Translations under genes and position numbers: made by a program | Source of the DNA: Bathymodiolus brooksi | Lineage: Eukaryota > Mollusca > Bivalvia > Mytilida > Modiolidae | Direction: 5' to 3' | NCBI GenBank assembly: GCA_963680875.1 | Contig: OY804577.1 | Span: forward strand, 101,381,906-101,445,905 | DNA: 64,000 nucleotides | The notes under the pieces: model-generated | What the model was told of the DNA's origin: nothing | The model's database searches: none | The model's input: only the letters and a program-made list of their open reading frames with translations | Shown here: in pieces, positions 1 through 14,000 of the stretch | How positions within the stretch are numbered: position 1 is the stretch's first letter | Layout of the letters: every line of letters starts with the position of its first letter

Positions 1-1133
1 TCGGAAAACAGACGGGTTATATATAGGTAGTTGTAAATTCAACTACCACACGATTCCGACGACCCCCGATTTAAATATTAGATGGTATACAAGGCCATCG
101 TAAGAACATATTAGCGTGGATGCACTCATGATTCATTTTTCTTTTTTAAAAGAAAACATTTGTATACATAGCCAACACAGAATAATGAATATCAGTTTTT
201 CTTGTTGATTCATTCTCCTGTCATACAAAAATGACTCATTATAATGTAAACTAGACTTCCTTGCTAATGTATTCATAATAAAAATGAATATCAGATAATA
301 TCTATACTTATACAAAAAGTTTTAAAAATGTTGCTGTCTATTTTAAATGTGATTTTTTATTTGCTTTTGCCGACATCTTTAGAATTATAAGTTAAAAATA
401 CATGTGTTCATGATTTTATATAGTGTTTGTTTACTTTACAAAATAGAAAATAGTATGGACGTAAATATTATATAAACGTTAGAGAAAATGAAAATCAGAT
501 AATATCTATATACTTATACAACAAGCTAAAAATGTTGCTTCCTATATGATGTGTGATCTTTAATATGATTGTACGTACATGTTTAGAATTATACTTTCAA
601 ATAGTTGTGTTCACCCATTCATATGGTATTTATTTTACATTACATAATATATATTTGTATACCCATAAATATTGCATAAACATTAGAGAAAACCGAAAGG
701 GCGATCAGAAAAGAACAATTCAGAGACATTGACAATATTGGGCACACACCGAGACAGGACGAACAATTATCGATATTTCAATAGGCAGAAACCCCACTAA
801 AATCCATATGACCATGCAAGGGCTGTGGAAGAGAAAACAGTTCCTGCTCCACTAGCGGGACCCGTCGTGTCACTGGTAAACGACACGAACGCCATTCGCT
901 ATGAGACTCGTGTTGAACAACTGTATAAGGAAATAATCAGAAACAACATAGATAAAGCATGACAAAGTAATACAGCAAACGGGAGTAAAGACGAACGAAC
1001 CGACATCGTAGCTGACATGACACCACGGGACTGAAAACATGAAAAATGTAATAGGACAAACTGGTTAATATCGGACCCACCACAAAACCTAGGCTTGGGG
1101 ACAATTTACGTTTTATATTTGGTTTCGTGTATA

Positions 1134-1232
1134 GAGTCTTAATGCCACTTTCAATTAAATTCAGTTATATCGTGGCTGTCAGTTTTATTGGTGGAGGAAA
1201 CCCGGAGAAAACCATTGACCTACCACAAATTA
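1134..1232 (-). mobile_element. SINE fragment
   Basis: Contains AATGCCACTTTCAA, ATATCGTGGC and TTTTATTGGTGGAGGAAAC, matching the better preserved SINE at 25084-25314. The corresponding spots in units 2 and 3 (26384-26429 and 49813-49858) keep only the first part, so units 2 and 3 share an internal deletion. Confidence 0.7.
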
Positions 1233-1557
1233 CTGACAAACTTTTAAAGCATGTGAAACTTCAAAGGATATACACGTAGTTATAACTGAGTTATTTACGA
1301 AATATTGCAGTTTTTTTTTCTTACTTCTTGTAAATAATAAAAATATGAATATATTAATCATTTAAGTCCAGCAACGATATCTACGTTAAAAACAATAGCC
1401 ACTTAATTATAAAGAATGTATATCACGATGTCGTTATATTTCGTTCATCATGCTTTATAGTAAGAAAAGGACAAATTCATCTAACAATCTTATCGTAAAG
1501 TATTAAAAACTGTTATTGTGAATACAACACATCTAGTCGTGGTACCAGTTAATTCTA

Positions 1558-1590
1558 CCCAATCAAGCATCCGCTCTCCAAGGTATAAAT
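1558..1590 (+). promoter_or_regulatory. Possible CCAAT/TATA promoter of gene 1
   Basis: CCAAT at 1558-1562 and TATAAAT at 1584-1590 lie about 400 bp upstream of the signal-peptide ATG and are conserved in all three units. The two boxes are closer than in a typical vertebrate promoter and no transcription start can be seen, so this is a weak call. Confidence 0.3.
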
Positions 1591-1985
1591 ACCACTTGTA
1601 ACATGAATGCATTATTTTCCTTTCATCGTTGTCGTGGTTTATATACCACAATATAAACAACTAATAACTATGAAATGATGCACGCATATACGAGATATTG
1701 TACACTAAATCTGGGTTGTAGTTTTATTGCTCTCAGAGAGTCGTGCACAAATCAACGACTTGGATATGATTCGCGTTCGATTGCTTAACAGTTTAACACT
1801 GAAACCATGGTATATATATTTTTTACTTCTAAAGGTAATATGTTATACATAGTTATTTTTATGCGCTACTGAATAACAGTCAACAAATATTTAACGTATA
1901 TATCCATGCCAAAATATAATGTGCATTGCTTGTTGGTCCTTATATACTTCCGGGTTGACACCATAGACAACATAAAACGTAGAAC

Positions 1986-2034
1986 ATGATATTTCTGATA
2001 TACACGATATTAGTGATTCTACAGCAGTATAAAG
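1986..2034 (+). CDS. Gene 1 exon 1: signal peptide
   Basis: Encodes [16 protein letters not shown] plus the first base of Gly17. A hydrophobic core directly follows Met1, and the donor is AAAG/GTAAGA in phase 1. The start was chosen because it is the first ATG giving a signal peptide that joins in frame with exon 2; the same exon occurs in all three units. Confidence 0.7.
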
Positions 2035-5000
2035 GTAAGATATTTTGTTATATAATCACAACTGACTACTGACTGTCCCTTTCATTAGTAAACACATTAA
2101 TGTCTTCTCTGTAGGGGGTCACTAGGATATATATTTCCATCTGATGGTATCATTGTTAGTATGACATTTTTAAAACAAGAACTTCTTCAGAAATGGTCGA
2201 CAAAATCGGAAACCGCAGTAATATTAATAACTCCTTTGTTAAACTTCAAAATTTAATACATGACCTTTTCCATATCAGCCCGGATATCATCCCGAGACCC
2301 CCATATCAGCACGAGACACAGTCGCGGGCTGATATGGGTCGAGGGATGATATGGAAAAGGTCATGTATGAATCTTTTTATCATATACTTCCGACAAATTG
2401 TTATATGAAACAAATAAACAAAATTAAATAATTAAATGAATTTATTTGAAAGCTTAAGTGTGTATTCAACAGATACATTTTCAGAACACTATTCTCAAAT
2501 ACGATCATTTCTACCCTCATTAATATTAATGGCAACATTTCACATGAAGGCATTTTGAAACATAGAAAATATATAATGTGATTCTTTAGTGTCATTTATT
2601 TTATTTATCGTGAATTATGACCAGGGAGTTTCCCGTGAATCGTTTTCATTCAAAATCATTTTACGTTCTCCTTGATATAATCATCTATCTATTTAATGTG
2701 GTCTTCTCGATGACAATTTTCCCCTTTCAACTCGATTTGTTAATATTACAGACATCCTTATTGTCACCCTGGTCACTTCCACCGATTCTTGTTAGCACGA
2801 TTAGTACTAATAAGCTCGCGAAGCGAGCTATTTATGACTGGAGCATGGTACAATTAAATCAATAAAGGAATAATGACGAATACCATTTACTTTGAATAAA
2901 ACAGAAATCCTTATCATCCATACACTATGCCTATGAAAAAGCTTCAACACATCCGGGTTACCGCTTTTCGAGAACCCTTGAGAACTTACGAAAGAGACCC
3001 GAAAGGTATCGAAGAGAAGAGCATCCGGTCCAATCGTAACTACTCGGCCATTCTCGCTACGCCTAGTGTAGCGGAAATTGCCGAGTAGTCACGATTGATA
3101 CCGGTTTCGCGAGCTTTTCAGACGGTGCCTGTTTCATATTAGTAGGCAAATAACAAGGATAAAAATGTTTTTTTAACAATTTATGTTGGGTTTCATATTC
3201 TTCAAGAAGTGTGATCATTATAATTTACTTCCCGTGAAATGTGATTAGTAAACAGTATTTTTCGTGAACCATGACGAGACCCATATCTCCCACTCAACGT
3301 TGTGTGTCGGGTAATGTTTATAAACAGACATCACCGGAAATAACGGAAGTAACTTCCACGAGACGCACTATTATGGGTTTTTTGCACGAGACGTTTCTGA
3401 TATGGGTCATCAGCATGGGGGTGAAATTATAGCTAGTTTACTTCCGGTCGTTACACATATGCAGACTATCATAATATGAGACAGGCAACCTGTTTAAAGG
3501 ACGAAGTCCTAAAATTTCAATAATACGATGATCCGTACACGTTAGCCTCATCGCCGCGGACGCAATTACGAACAATTTCGATGATATTGACCGTGGCATT
3601 TGATAATAAATTTGACCAAATTGATGAAGCTGATTGCATGTTAATATTTCAGATTAAACACCAATATTCCTTTTGAATCATAGCCCATATATTATTCAAT
3701 GCATTGTTACGGGTCTTAACTTAGAACAGATTTTCATGACCCCGTTCTAGTCACTCTGTGACCTAGATCTGGACACAATTTCGAACGACATCATAATAAC
3801 CTTTCTAGTGTAAATTATTTAATGACAACTGTTAAAATTGAAAGAGCATTCATTCATTTACGCCTTCACATATCTATTTGTATATAATACGCATGACATA
3901 AAAACCTTTCCTTTATTCATATCATAAATGTGTGCCAGTTTGCATTCGGAATTCCTTGGACTCTTCAATGAATAAGGTACATCACGGATTTTGAAATTTT
4001 GGGATAGATCAAGGTAAGGAAAATGTATTATATTGACTGTTTTTGTTATAATTTCAATGTGTTCTACATATGCATAGAACCAGGAGATCATATTCTTTCC
4101 AATTACAGGAATAAGATAACAAAATATGCGAACCTCAATGAATTTTAGCGATAGATTCCAAGTGCAATTGTCGATCGTTTTCTGTTTACAAATATGAAAA
4201 CCCGTCGTCTTCAACATTCAATAACTGCGCATGAATAATTTTCTCTCAAAACACGAGTAATTTAGCGGGGTATCTATTTATAAAAGCATTTTTTTAATTC
4301 ATGTTTTGAAGGAACAATTAGGGGACATACTTTTTATTTCGTTCGTAATTGCGTCCGGTGAGGCTATTATCTTTTATTTTGAATGAATTGTGTAGCCGAT
4401 TTGTTATGGCGTTCATTTTACCAACCCCATTTTCGTAGAAAGATATTTTTTTATTAGAATTTTATTAAAAGTTTATTTCGATTTTGCATAGAGTAAATAA
4501 TCAAAGAATTGGGAATTTTTCATTGAAATAGATTTCTTTTGCGTTTCTAAATTATCAATTGATATATTTTTTAAACTTCCGGTGAGCAAATATTTGGCTA
4601 TCAATATAGAAGGAAAAATCGGACAGCTTACCATTAGAAGGACTTCGTCCTTTATTAATGCCAAGTATATGATAAATTAAAATACAAACCTTGATGCTTA
4701 ACTTGGTGTGAACGACGCGTGTCTATGATATCCTTCACCAGGTACACTCAAAGTCCAGCAATAACGTTAAAGTCTTCGAGTGCAAGAAAACAAAAAGTTA
4801 ACTAACGAAACAGGTGGCAATCTTTGTCGTAAATATGGAAAATGCACATCATAATGGATAAACAGATCCCAAACTTACACAGCTGTATGTCTAGATTTTC
4901 ATTGACTACATGTTATTACTGAAATTATTAGAGATAGTTTCACACTCATATTAGAATAAGACAACTCCTCATTATTGAAGACCCTACAGTGACTGTAAAA

Positions 5001-8000
5001 GGAAGAACAGCTAATGCAATGAACAAACAGTAATAAAGTCTTTGACACCCATAGAAACGATTTCCGCATGAAATGATGTTCGGTTCGTCTTTACCGTCAG
5101 TTGTTTGTAAGAAAGTGCATATCTTATTTACGTTATTTGTGTTTGTTTGCGCATAGTGATGTGTCCAACACAAACTGTGTTGTGTTTTTGTTTTGTTTGT
5201 CTTCGTCTTGTGTACCCTATTTTGCCTGTTTCTCTGGATTGTCCTATTTTGATTGCCGCATCGGTATTCTCTATCGTTTATTCATTCTTAATAGACAAAT
5301 GATTTGATTGCTGAACAATACATTAGATAGAGCCTTCAACTAAAAGTGTCCGTATTGTAGGTATATGTTTTAGTCATGTAATATGTCCATGGTTACTTCC
5401 TAAAATTTCCATTTTCCAACATTTTATCATTTTGTGTGCCATGAAGACTAGTTAGTTGATATTTTTCACCAAATAATATTAATGCAAACGTAGATGTCAA
5501 ATTCAGTGCGCACGAAGCGTTTCTTGAAAAACCTGCATCAGATACGATAGAAATGCCAAATAGTTTAAGCGTTTTAGGAACAAAAACAGAAAAAACGCCA
5601 ATTATAAGCAGAACCTACATTCTTGGCTATTAGTCTCTTATTTACAGGCATTCACTGATCTTTGAACTCGTCGTGTTTGTCGTTTTAACTTCTGTGAGAG
5701 TGGTCTTTTGGATTGAAGCGATATTAGACACGGTTTTTGTTTGACTCATTGTTTTGTTTTTGTCATCGGAGATTCATATAGCAAACACGTCGGTTTGGAA
5801 TTCCATTTAGGAGATAACTATATTGTATTTGAAAATTTTACGGCATCAATTGGAGATTTGATGGCCGCAAATTGAGTTTACTGGCGACGCAACAGCGGAG
5901 CCAGTGAACGGATATTTGAGACCATGAAATCGACAATTGATGCCGTGAAATGTTCAAATACAATACAGTTATCTCCATTCTAATGTAATCATGTGTATAG
6001 ATGTGTATTGCCACATTATTGACGAGATGACGTAAGCGGTAATCAGCTAAAATTGTAAAAAAAATATATCGTGCTATTTCAACCGTGGCATTGATACCGT
6101 GAACATTACACCTTTAAATCGACAATTAATGCCGTGATTTTTTTCAAATACAATACAGTTGTCTCCATACTAATGCAATCATGTTCATTGCCATATGATT
6201 GACAAGATGACGTATGCGGTAATCGGCTAAATTATATCAAGATATTTCAACCGTGTAATTGATACCTTGAAAATTACAGCATTGTCCAATCACAAACAAC
6301 TACATTAGAATGTTCGATATCAGCCAGCCACATTTATAGCTCTATCTCTTACACCAGTGCTTCAAATTCGTTTGGTTCCCTTTGTTCTCGTATCTGTATT
6401 CAGCATATTGCGGTTTATCAACGGAATAGCAGGTCGGTGGTTTTCTCCTGGTACTCCGGTGTTCTCCACCAATAAAACAGACCTCCACGAAACAACTGAA
6501 ATATTGTTGAAAGTGGCGTTAAACACCCATAACCTTAACCCTATCAACAGAATACCTCATGTCGTTGTGGTTAACTAGTTTGTTGTTCATTACTGTTTAA
6601 CTGTATATTCTCAGTGTTATATGGCTTTGTTGTTTTAATTTCAAGGTATGACAACAGAGATCCCAGATCCATGTCCGTCTAATATTAGGGAGAGGAGTAC
6701 AATAGGTAAATACATATCTTACCAGCTCTTTCTATCTTTAGAAAAGTTATTATTTCATCGTGAACACTGAAAACGCAGCATAAGATGACTGCCTACTAAT
6801 ACAAACTGTGATGTGTAATATGTTGTTAAAGACTGTAAGAATGATAAAGTTGAAGTGCATAATCTAGTACTTGCTATTAAATTGCAACTTGTAGGGTCAA
6901 GATAATTGTGAGATATTTTATATGTTTCTTTATCCGGCTATCTAAAATGCAATTGCATCTAAAAAAAAAACTGAATCCGCTCACATCTGGCAAATATTAA
7001 TTTTTTTTTTAATTGTACATCCTTAATTCTGAACCCGTCAGCCCTCTAATCATACATAGGAAACTTTTTATTGATATTCAGAAATTACTTTACTCCTTCA
7101 TAAAACCATAATGATATTTTTAGAGAAGTACATCGATGTTCGTCGTTGATTATTCGTTTGAAATGGAACCATTGACGTCACCCAATACTGGATTTTTATT
7201 GATATGGTATATCACTAGATTAAAAGAAACATACAACATACATCTAATCATTTCAATCAAACTGGAGAAGTGATGGACACGCTTAATTTTCAAACTATTC
7301 TACGAGTTAAGCCTTCCATGCAGTCAATGGTGTTTTTGCTCTTCAACCTTTTACGTAAACATTTGCTCATGGTTCGGTACATTGTGTTTGCTGAAGAATG
7401 CTTCTGGGTTGGATTTTAATAATATTGTAAACCAGCTTAAGTGAAATCGTAACACGCATCTAGCATATCTACATACGGATGGATTGTCCACTACTACATG
7501 GAAGGCCATCTTGAAATAGAATGAAGAAATGCTGAAGTTATGATGATAATATATTCATTCGTATATCTAAGTTTACCCTCTACACGCATTGAAAAAGGTT
7601 ATCATCTACTAAAATAAACAGCTGGACCAAAAGTTGTTCAATTTCTACATTTGCTAAGTTTCTACACAGAAGTCAGTATTTGTTCCACAGTCACAAGCTA
7701 ATATAGAAAAAGAGAATAAAAAACCCAAATATTGGAATGGAAATGAATTCAAGTCTGTGAAAAGAAAAACAAGCGGAATCAACTTAGTAGTAGTAGTAAT
7801 TTTCGATTTAACTGTATTTGTACAATACCTCGACGTTATCAAAAAACGACGTTAGAAATAATTGTTTATCTATTCAGTCGATCATCAAAAGTTTAAATAT
7901 GAATGTGACATAAACTGATCTATCTAATGCTTTTGTTGATAGTTGATGTTGTTAATATAAAATTAATAAACAAATAAGATGTTAACGATGAAACGATATT

Positions 8001-11000
8001 CTCAAAACATACAAGTAAATGTTAATGATAAAGTATTTATACTGATTTGAACTATATATTATCATCAAATATATACGGATTGTTTTTCTGACAATACGTG
8101 GAATAGCTATATTCATATATGTTTTATTTGCTTTCTTACAGTGGATATGTGTAAGTCACAATTTGCAAAAGAAGACGACACAAAGTCTGGAAGCTTCATA
8201 CTAGACAGTGTCGCATTACGTATAATGATACAAGACAATTGTTTCTGTCGGGTGACGATAGACAATCAAATAGAACCAGTATCAATTGGTTTGAGAAAAT
8301 TCGATGGTCTCGCGTCATCAACACCAGTAGAAAATGAATGTGGACTTGTAGTTGACATCAATCATATACCTGAAATGTCAACAGGAAATGTAATAGCTCC
8401 AATTGAATGTGTTGTGAACGCTTATGTTCGTCATATACCATTGTTACTAAACAGTACTTTACAGTTTAAATCTAGAATAATAAATGGAACATTCACCCGG
8501 GGCTACTGTATGCAGATACAACGAGGTAACGCATCATTATTATTTATAAATTAGAAATATCAATATTATTATGAACATAACATACCTAAACTGCATTAAT
8601 CAGCCACTATAGCACTCACCACCTGCAAAACAAAGCAAATCAATTTCTATTGGGTTGTATAAAAATAGATTATTACATGGCATTTTTCATTTCGTACCCT
8701 TTATCAGTCCTAGGTCATGATATCAGCCCGAGAACATATATGCTTAAGGGATGATATATGAACGAGGGCTGTTAAAGGGTATGATATGAAAATTGACATG
8801 TAATGATATATGTTTATCATATATTTCAACAGAGGAAATATCTGATTTGTAACAAAACTGTTTAGTGAGTTTTGGATAGAATTAAATATATCAAAAACAT
8901 GTAGGTATAGAACAAGAATTGTATTGTTTTAATATGCAAATCCAATAAATGCACTCTCAATATTATAAGAGATAAAATTGGCAGTAATAATAACTTTCTG
9001 TGCAAATATTCAATGAAACAGCTTAGTCCGCCGTATTTGTAAAAGAACAGTTTTCAAGAAATTCACGAAGTGAACTTACGAACATTGACGGAAAAGCATG
9101 TAATAGCATTCCTAAGGCAGTTAATACACTTGATTTATCAGCCCTCTGGGGGTCATTCTTGTGAGACTGGGTTAAATAAACATGATTCCTCTTATTATTC
9201 TAAACAAAACTCAAAGTTTCATCACAAATTAAAATGTTACCTATATTAGTATATGATAAACAAAATCCATCATCTTAAGTTAAAACAAATAATAATTATT
9301 TATCAATGCAGTTTTATAATTGTATTATCCATAGACTAACTACGGTCAGGTAAAGGATATGCATTTGGGATGCAACTGCTGGACTGAGTATAAATCAATA
9401 TAATTAGTAAAACACAAAACACAGACACCGTGAGAACAATTCCAAATGTTTTGTACAGGCACTTCAAAAAAACATGGCGGATTTAAACTCCTCCCATCCC
9501 ACATGTCAGTAAAATGCCAGTTGTCATGTATTAACGGTTTAGCTGCTTTCTTGTTAAGAACGCTTAAGCCTTAAAACCAATATATGTATTCCTCGTGATG
9601 CAGAAGTTGTCATATGTATAATATTAGTTCAATTCAAGAGGCCATATGACCTTACTAATCATTTAATCATTAGATAGACCACAAGGCCAACGTAAGACAT
9701 AATAGAGGAACAATAATCAGCTTTGAACGGCAATTTAATTGTCAACGACATCTGTTTTCATATGTCTTCAAAAGCTTGTAAAAGATAAGAAGATTCATGA
9801 GGCTAGAGCCTTTAATTTCACATACAGGTATATTGATGACGTTTTATCTATCAATAATTCTAGATTTGCAGAATTTCTTCCATTGATATATCCTCCAGAG
9901 CTGGAAGTTAAAGAGACCACCGATACCGCTTCGTCCGCATCATTTTTGGACTCATACCTGGAATTTGACGACAGTGGTCAAATCAGTACTAAAATTTATG
10001 ATAAACGGGACGACTTCAATTTTAAGATCATAAATTTTCCAAATATGTGCAGCAATATACCAGCTTTTCCTGCATATGGTGTTTACATCTCGCAATTGAT
10101 TCGTTATGCAAGGGCCAGTAGCAATTGTTCTAATTTCCTGAAACGTCATCTTCATCTGAGAAACAGGCTACTGGACCAGGGCTATAAAAAGATTCGCCTT
10201 ATTCGATCTCTTAGAAAGTTTATATTCCGATACCAAGATCTTGTCGAAATATATTCCGTCTCTGCAGAAAAGATTATAAACGATGGATTTTCATATAGTG
10301 AAAATGTATAAAGATAAGGTTTCAACAAAAATGTCAAAAATATTTGCTTTGTCAATGTGTGACGTAAAAGTGTTTTTGACATTTACTTCACTGAGTTTGG
10401 CGCTGATTTGACAACTGTTTTACCTGTTTTGTTCAAGTATTGTTGTAACTACTGCTATAGTGACAGCCGGAAACTTTGAGCCGTAATGAAATGGGGAGGC
10501 TTGGCGCTTTAAAATCTGATTCAACCCACCATTTCTTTAGAAATGCCTGTACCAAGTCAGGGTCATTACGGTTTTCACAGTTTTCCGGTTGTTGACTGAT
10601 TTTGTCTGTTTATATACTTATGAGTTTTGACTTTCCTTGTGTTAGATTGTTCGGAGTTCGGTAATTTTGTTATTACCCTTATGTAGTCAAATCATCGAAT
10701 ACATTTCAACAATATAAACTCGATACGCAGGAGCGGTTAGCATATTCCTATCAAAGTATGAAAAAATTGTATAATAGCGCAATTGAAGAAGTCTCTTTGC
10801 CATATGGTTTGGTAGAAGGATGATCATTGATATCAAATATGAGGTAAATGTTTATGTTTTTGTTCGATGGCATTTTTTCGCCATCAATATAAATCGGTAG
10901 ATCTGCATGAATGTGTTTGTGAATGTTGAACGCCAATATGAATTATATATCAGTAGTTTCGGAAGCCGGTGAAACCACCGACTTGTCGCAAGTTAGGAAC

Positions 11001-14000
11001 AAGTTCAATCACATAAAGATGTAGCAAGATGTAGACCCGTGATGAACGTGAATCGAACTCACAACTTTATTGATGGTACATATACAAAATGTAGTTGATT
11101 GCAATGGTAAATGTGAATATAGCTGCCATACGTCAGTTACCCCTTAAATATGTATGTCTGCAAGCTCTCCATAAACAAATGTATATAATACATACACTGT
11201 TATTCTACACCAGAGCATATAAAATATAGTAACCATCCCAGTCCATCATCGCATGACAACATTTCAGATAGCAGTCTTAGCTCTTCACAAGTTTTACAAA
11301 TTCATTGTGATGCTCCAACAACACAACAGACAACCCGCCAGATAATACAATCTGATCCAACGACTGATACTTCAGGTAATGTTGAATATCCAGCATCTAC
11401 ATCTCCACACACGACTGATTCTGAGAAATCAAGTACACCGACAACAACAGGAATTACTACTCCAAAGACAGATACATCTAACAAGGTTGAAAATCTAGCA
11501 ATGACTACAAATTCGACAATAGGTAAGTTTATAATTGTAAATACAGTAAATCATGACATTGCTAAAGATAAGTATAAATGAAATACATTTTGAATGTCAA
11601 TTTTAAATTGGAACTAGGAAGAACTGTTTTAGATACCTAAAACATATGTCTCCCTTTAATGCGGCCATCTGTACAACAACCTATCTCGAAAGACAAAATG
11701 TTATAGCCCGGACAAGAAAATACTATTTAAAAAACAATTATTTGACCTTGAGGTCAAAGGTCAAGGTCACATGAAAGTCATTACGGTACGCGGCACACCG
11801 CCTTATGGTCATGCACCCACATACCAAATATCATTGACCTATCTCGAAAGACAAAAATGTTATGGCCCAGAAAAAAAAAATATTTACAAAACAATTATTT
11901 GACCTTGAGGTCAAAGATCAAGGCCCACGAAGGTCATTACGGTATGCGAAACACTGTCTTATGGTCATGTACCCACATACCAAATAAATACTATTTAAGA
12001 AACAATTATTTGACCTTGAGGTCAAAGGTCAAGGTCCCAAGAAGGTCATTGCGGTACGCGAAACACCGCCTTATGGTCATGCAACAACATACCAAATACC
12101 ATTGACCTATCTCGAAAGACCAAAATATTATGACCCGGACAAGAAAATACTATTTAAAAAACAATTATTTGACCTTGAGGTCAAAGGTCAAGGTCACATG
12201 AAGGTCATTACGGTACACGACACACCGCCTGATAGTCATGCACCCACATACCAAATATCATTGACCTATCTCGAAAGACAAAAATATTATGGCCCTCACA
12301 AGAAAATATATTTACAAAACAATTAGTTGACCTTGAGGTCAAAGGTCAATGTCCCATGAAGGTCATTACGGTACGCGACACTGTCTTATGGTCATGTACC
12401 CACATACCAAATAAATACTATTTAAGAAACAATTATTTGACCTTGAGGTCAAAGGTCAAGGACCCACGAAGGTCATTGTGGTACGCGAAACACCGCCTTA
12501 TGGTCATGCACCCACATACCAAATAACATTGACCTATCTCGAAAGACAAAAATATGGCCCGGACAAGAAAATACTATTTAAAAAAACAATTATTTGACCT
12601 TGAGGTCAAAGGTCAAGGCCCCACGAAGGTCATTACGGTATGCGACACACTGTCTTATGGTCATGTACCCACATACCAAATAAATACTATTTAAGAAACA
12701 ATTATTTAACCTTGAGGTCAAAGGTCAGGGTCCCAAGAAGGTCATTGCGGTACGCGAAACACCGCCTTATGGTCATGCACCCACATACCAAATACCATTG
12801 ACCTATCTCGAAAGACAAAAATATTATGACCCGGACAAGAAAATAATATTTTAAAAACAATTATTTGACCTTGAGGTCAAGGTCACATGAAGGTCATTAC
12901 GGTACACGACACACCGCCTTATGGTCATGCACCCACATACCAAATATCATTGACCTATCTCGAAAAACAAAAATAGTATGGCCCTCACAAGAAAATATAT
13001 TTACAAAACAATTATTTGACCTTGAGGTCAAAGATCAAGGCCCCACGAAGGTCATTGTGGTACGCGAAACACCGCCTTATGGTCATGCACCCACATACCA
13101 AATACCATTGACCTATCTCGAAAGACAAAAATATGACCCGGACAAGAAAATACTACCTTGAGGTCAAAGGTCAATGTCACATGAGGGTCATTACGGTACA
13201 CGACACACTGTCTTATGGTCATGTACCCACATACCAAATAAATACTATTTAAGAAACAATTATTTGACCTTCAGGTCAAAGGTCAAGGACCCACGAAGGT
13301 CATTGTGGTACGCGAAACACCGCCTTATGGTCATGTACCCACATACCAAATAAATACTATTTAAGAAACAATTATTTAACCTTGAGGTCAAAGGTCAAGG
13401 TCCCAAGAAGGTCATTGCGGTACGCGAAACACCGCCTTATGGTCATGCACCCACATACCAAATACCATTGACCTATCTCGAAAGACAAAAATATTATGAC
13501 CCGGACAAGAAAATAATATTTAAAAAACAATTATTGGACCTTGAGGTCAAGGTCACATGAAGGTCATTACGGAACACGACACACCGCCTTATGGTCATGC
13601 ACCCACATACCAAATATCATTGACCTATCTCGAAAGACAAAAATATTATGGCCCGGACAAGAAAATATATTTACAAAACAATTATTTGCCCTTGAGGTCA
13701 AAGATCAAGGCCCCACGAAGGTTATTACGGTATGCGACACACTGTCTTATGGTCATGTACCCACATACCAAATAAATACTATTTAAGAAACAATTATTTG
13801 ACCTTTAGGTCAAAGGTCAAGGTCCCACGAAGGTCATTGTGGTACTCGAAACACCGCCTTATGGTCATGCACCCACATAGCAAATATCATTGACCTATCT
13901 CGAAAGACAAATATATTATGGCCCGGACAAGAAAATACTATTTAAAAAACAATTATTTGACCTTGAGGTCAAGGTCCCACGAAGGTCATTACGGTATGCG

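Larger units (their letters stand above)
22..1985. other. Upstream region of gene 1
   Basis: AT-rich non-coding DNA. It holds a SINE fragment near 1134-1232 and a possible CCAAT/TATA pair at 1558-1590. I see no exon or RNA gene elsewhere in it. The perfect inverted repeat GGTAGTTG/CAACTACC at 26-47 belongs to the SINE head that is complete at 25268 and 48697. Confidence 0.5.
2035..6645. other. Gene 1 intron 1
   Basis: 4.6 kb of repeat-rich DNA with inverted-repeat elements at 2256-2368, 3024-3105 and 5810-5976, a 1.18-kb segment specific to unit 1 at 3473-4652, a dispersed repeat near 5030-5190 and a SINE fragment at 6431-6532. I see no further exon; open frames here are short and not conserved between units. 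Confidence 0.5.
8526..11267. other. Gene 1 intron 3
   Basis: Contains an inverted-repeat element (8672-8804), a dead reverse-transcriptase element (9739-10682) and a SINE fragment (10964-11065). Reading through the exon 3 donor adds about nine residues before a stop. The rest shows no gene. Confidence 0.5.

Noticed and set aside
3858..4217. LRR or Toll-like fragment on the minus strand
   Set aside because: Only a single LDLSQN-like match, no repeated LRR spacing; kept only as a remark on the unit 1-specific segment.
11302..11484. Minus frame with hydrophobic valine-rich sequence
   Set aside because: Antisense to the Ser/Thr/Pro-rich stalk exon; ACA/ACT codons read backward give Val. Not a gene.
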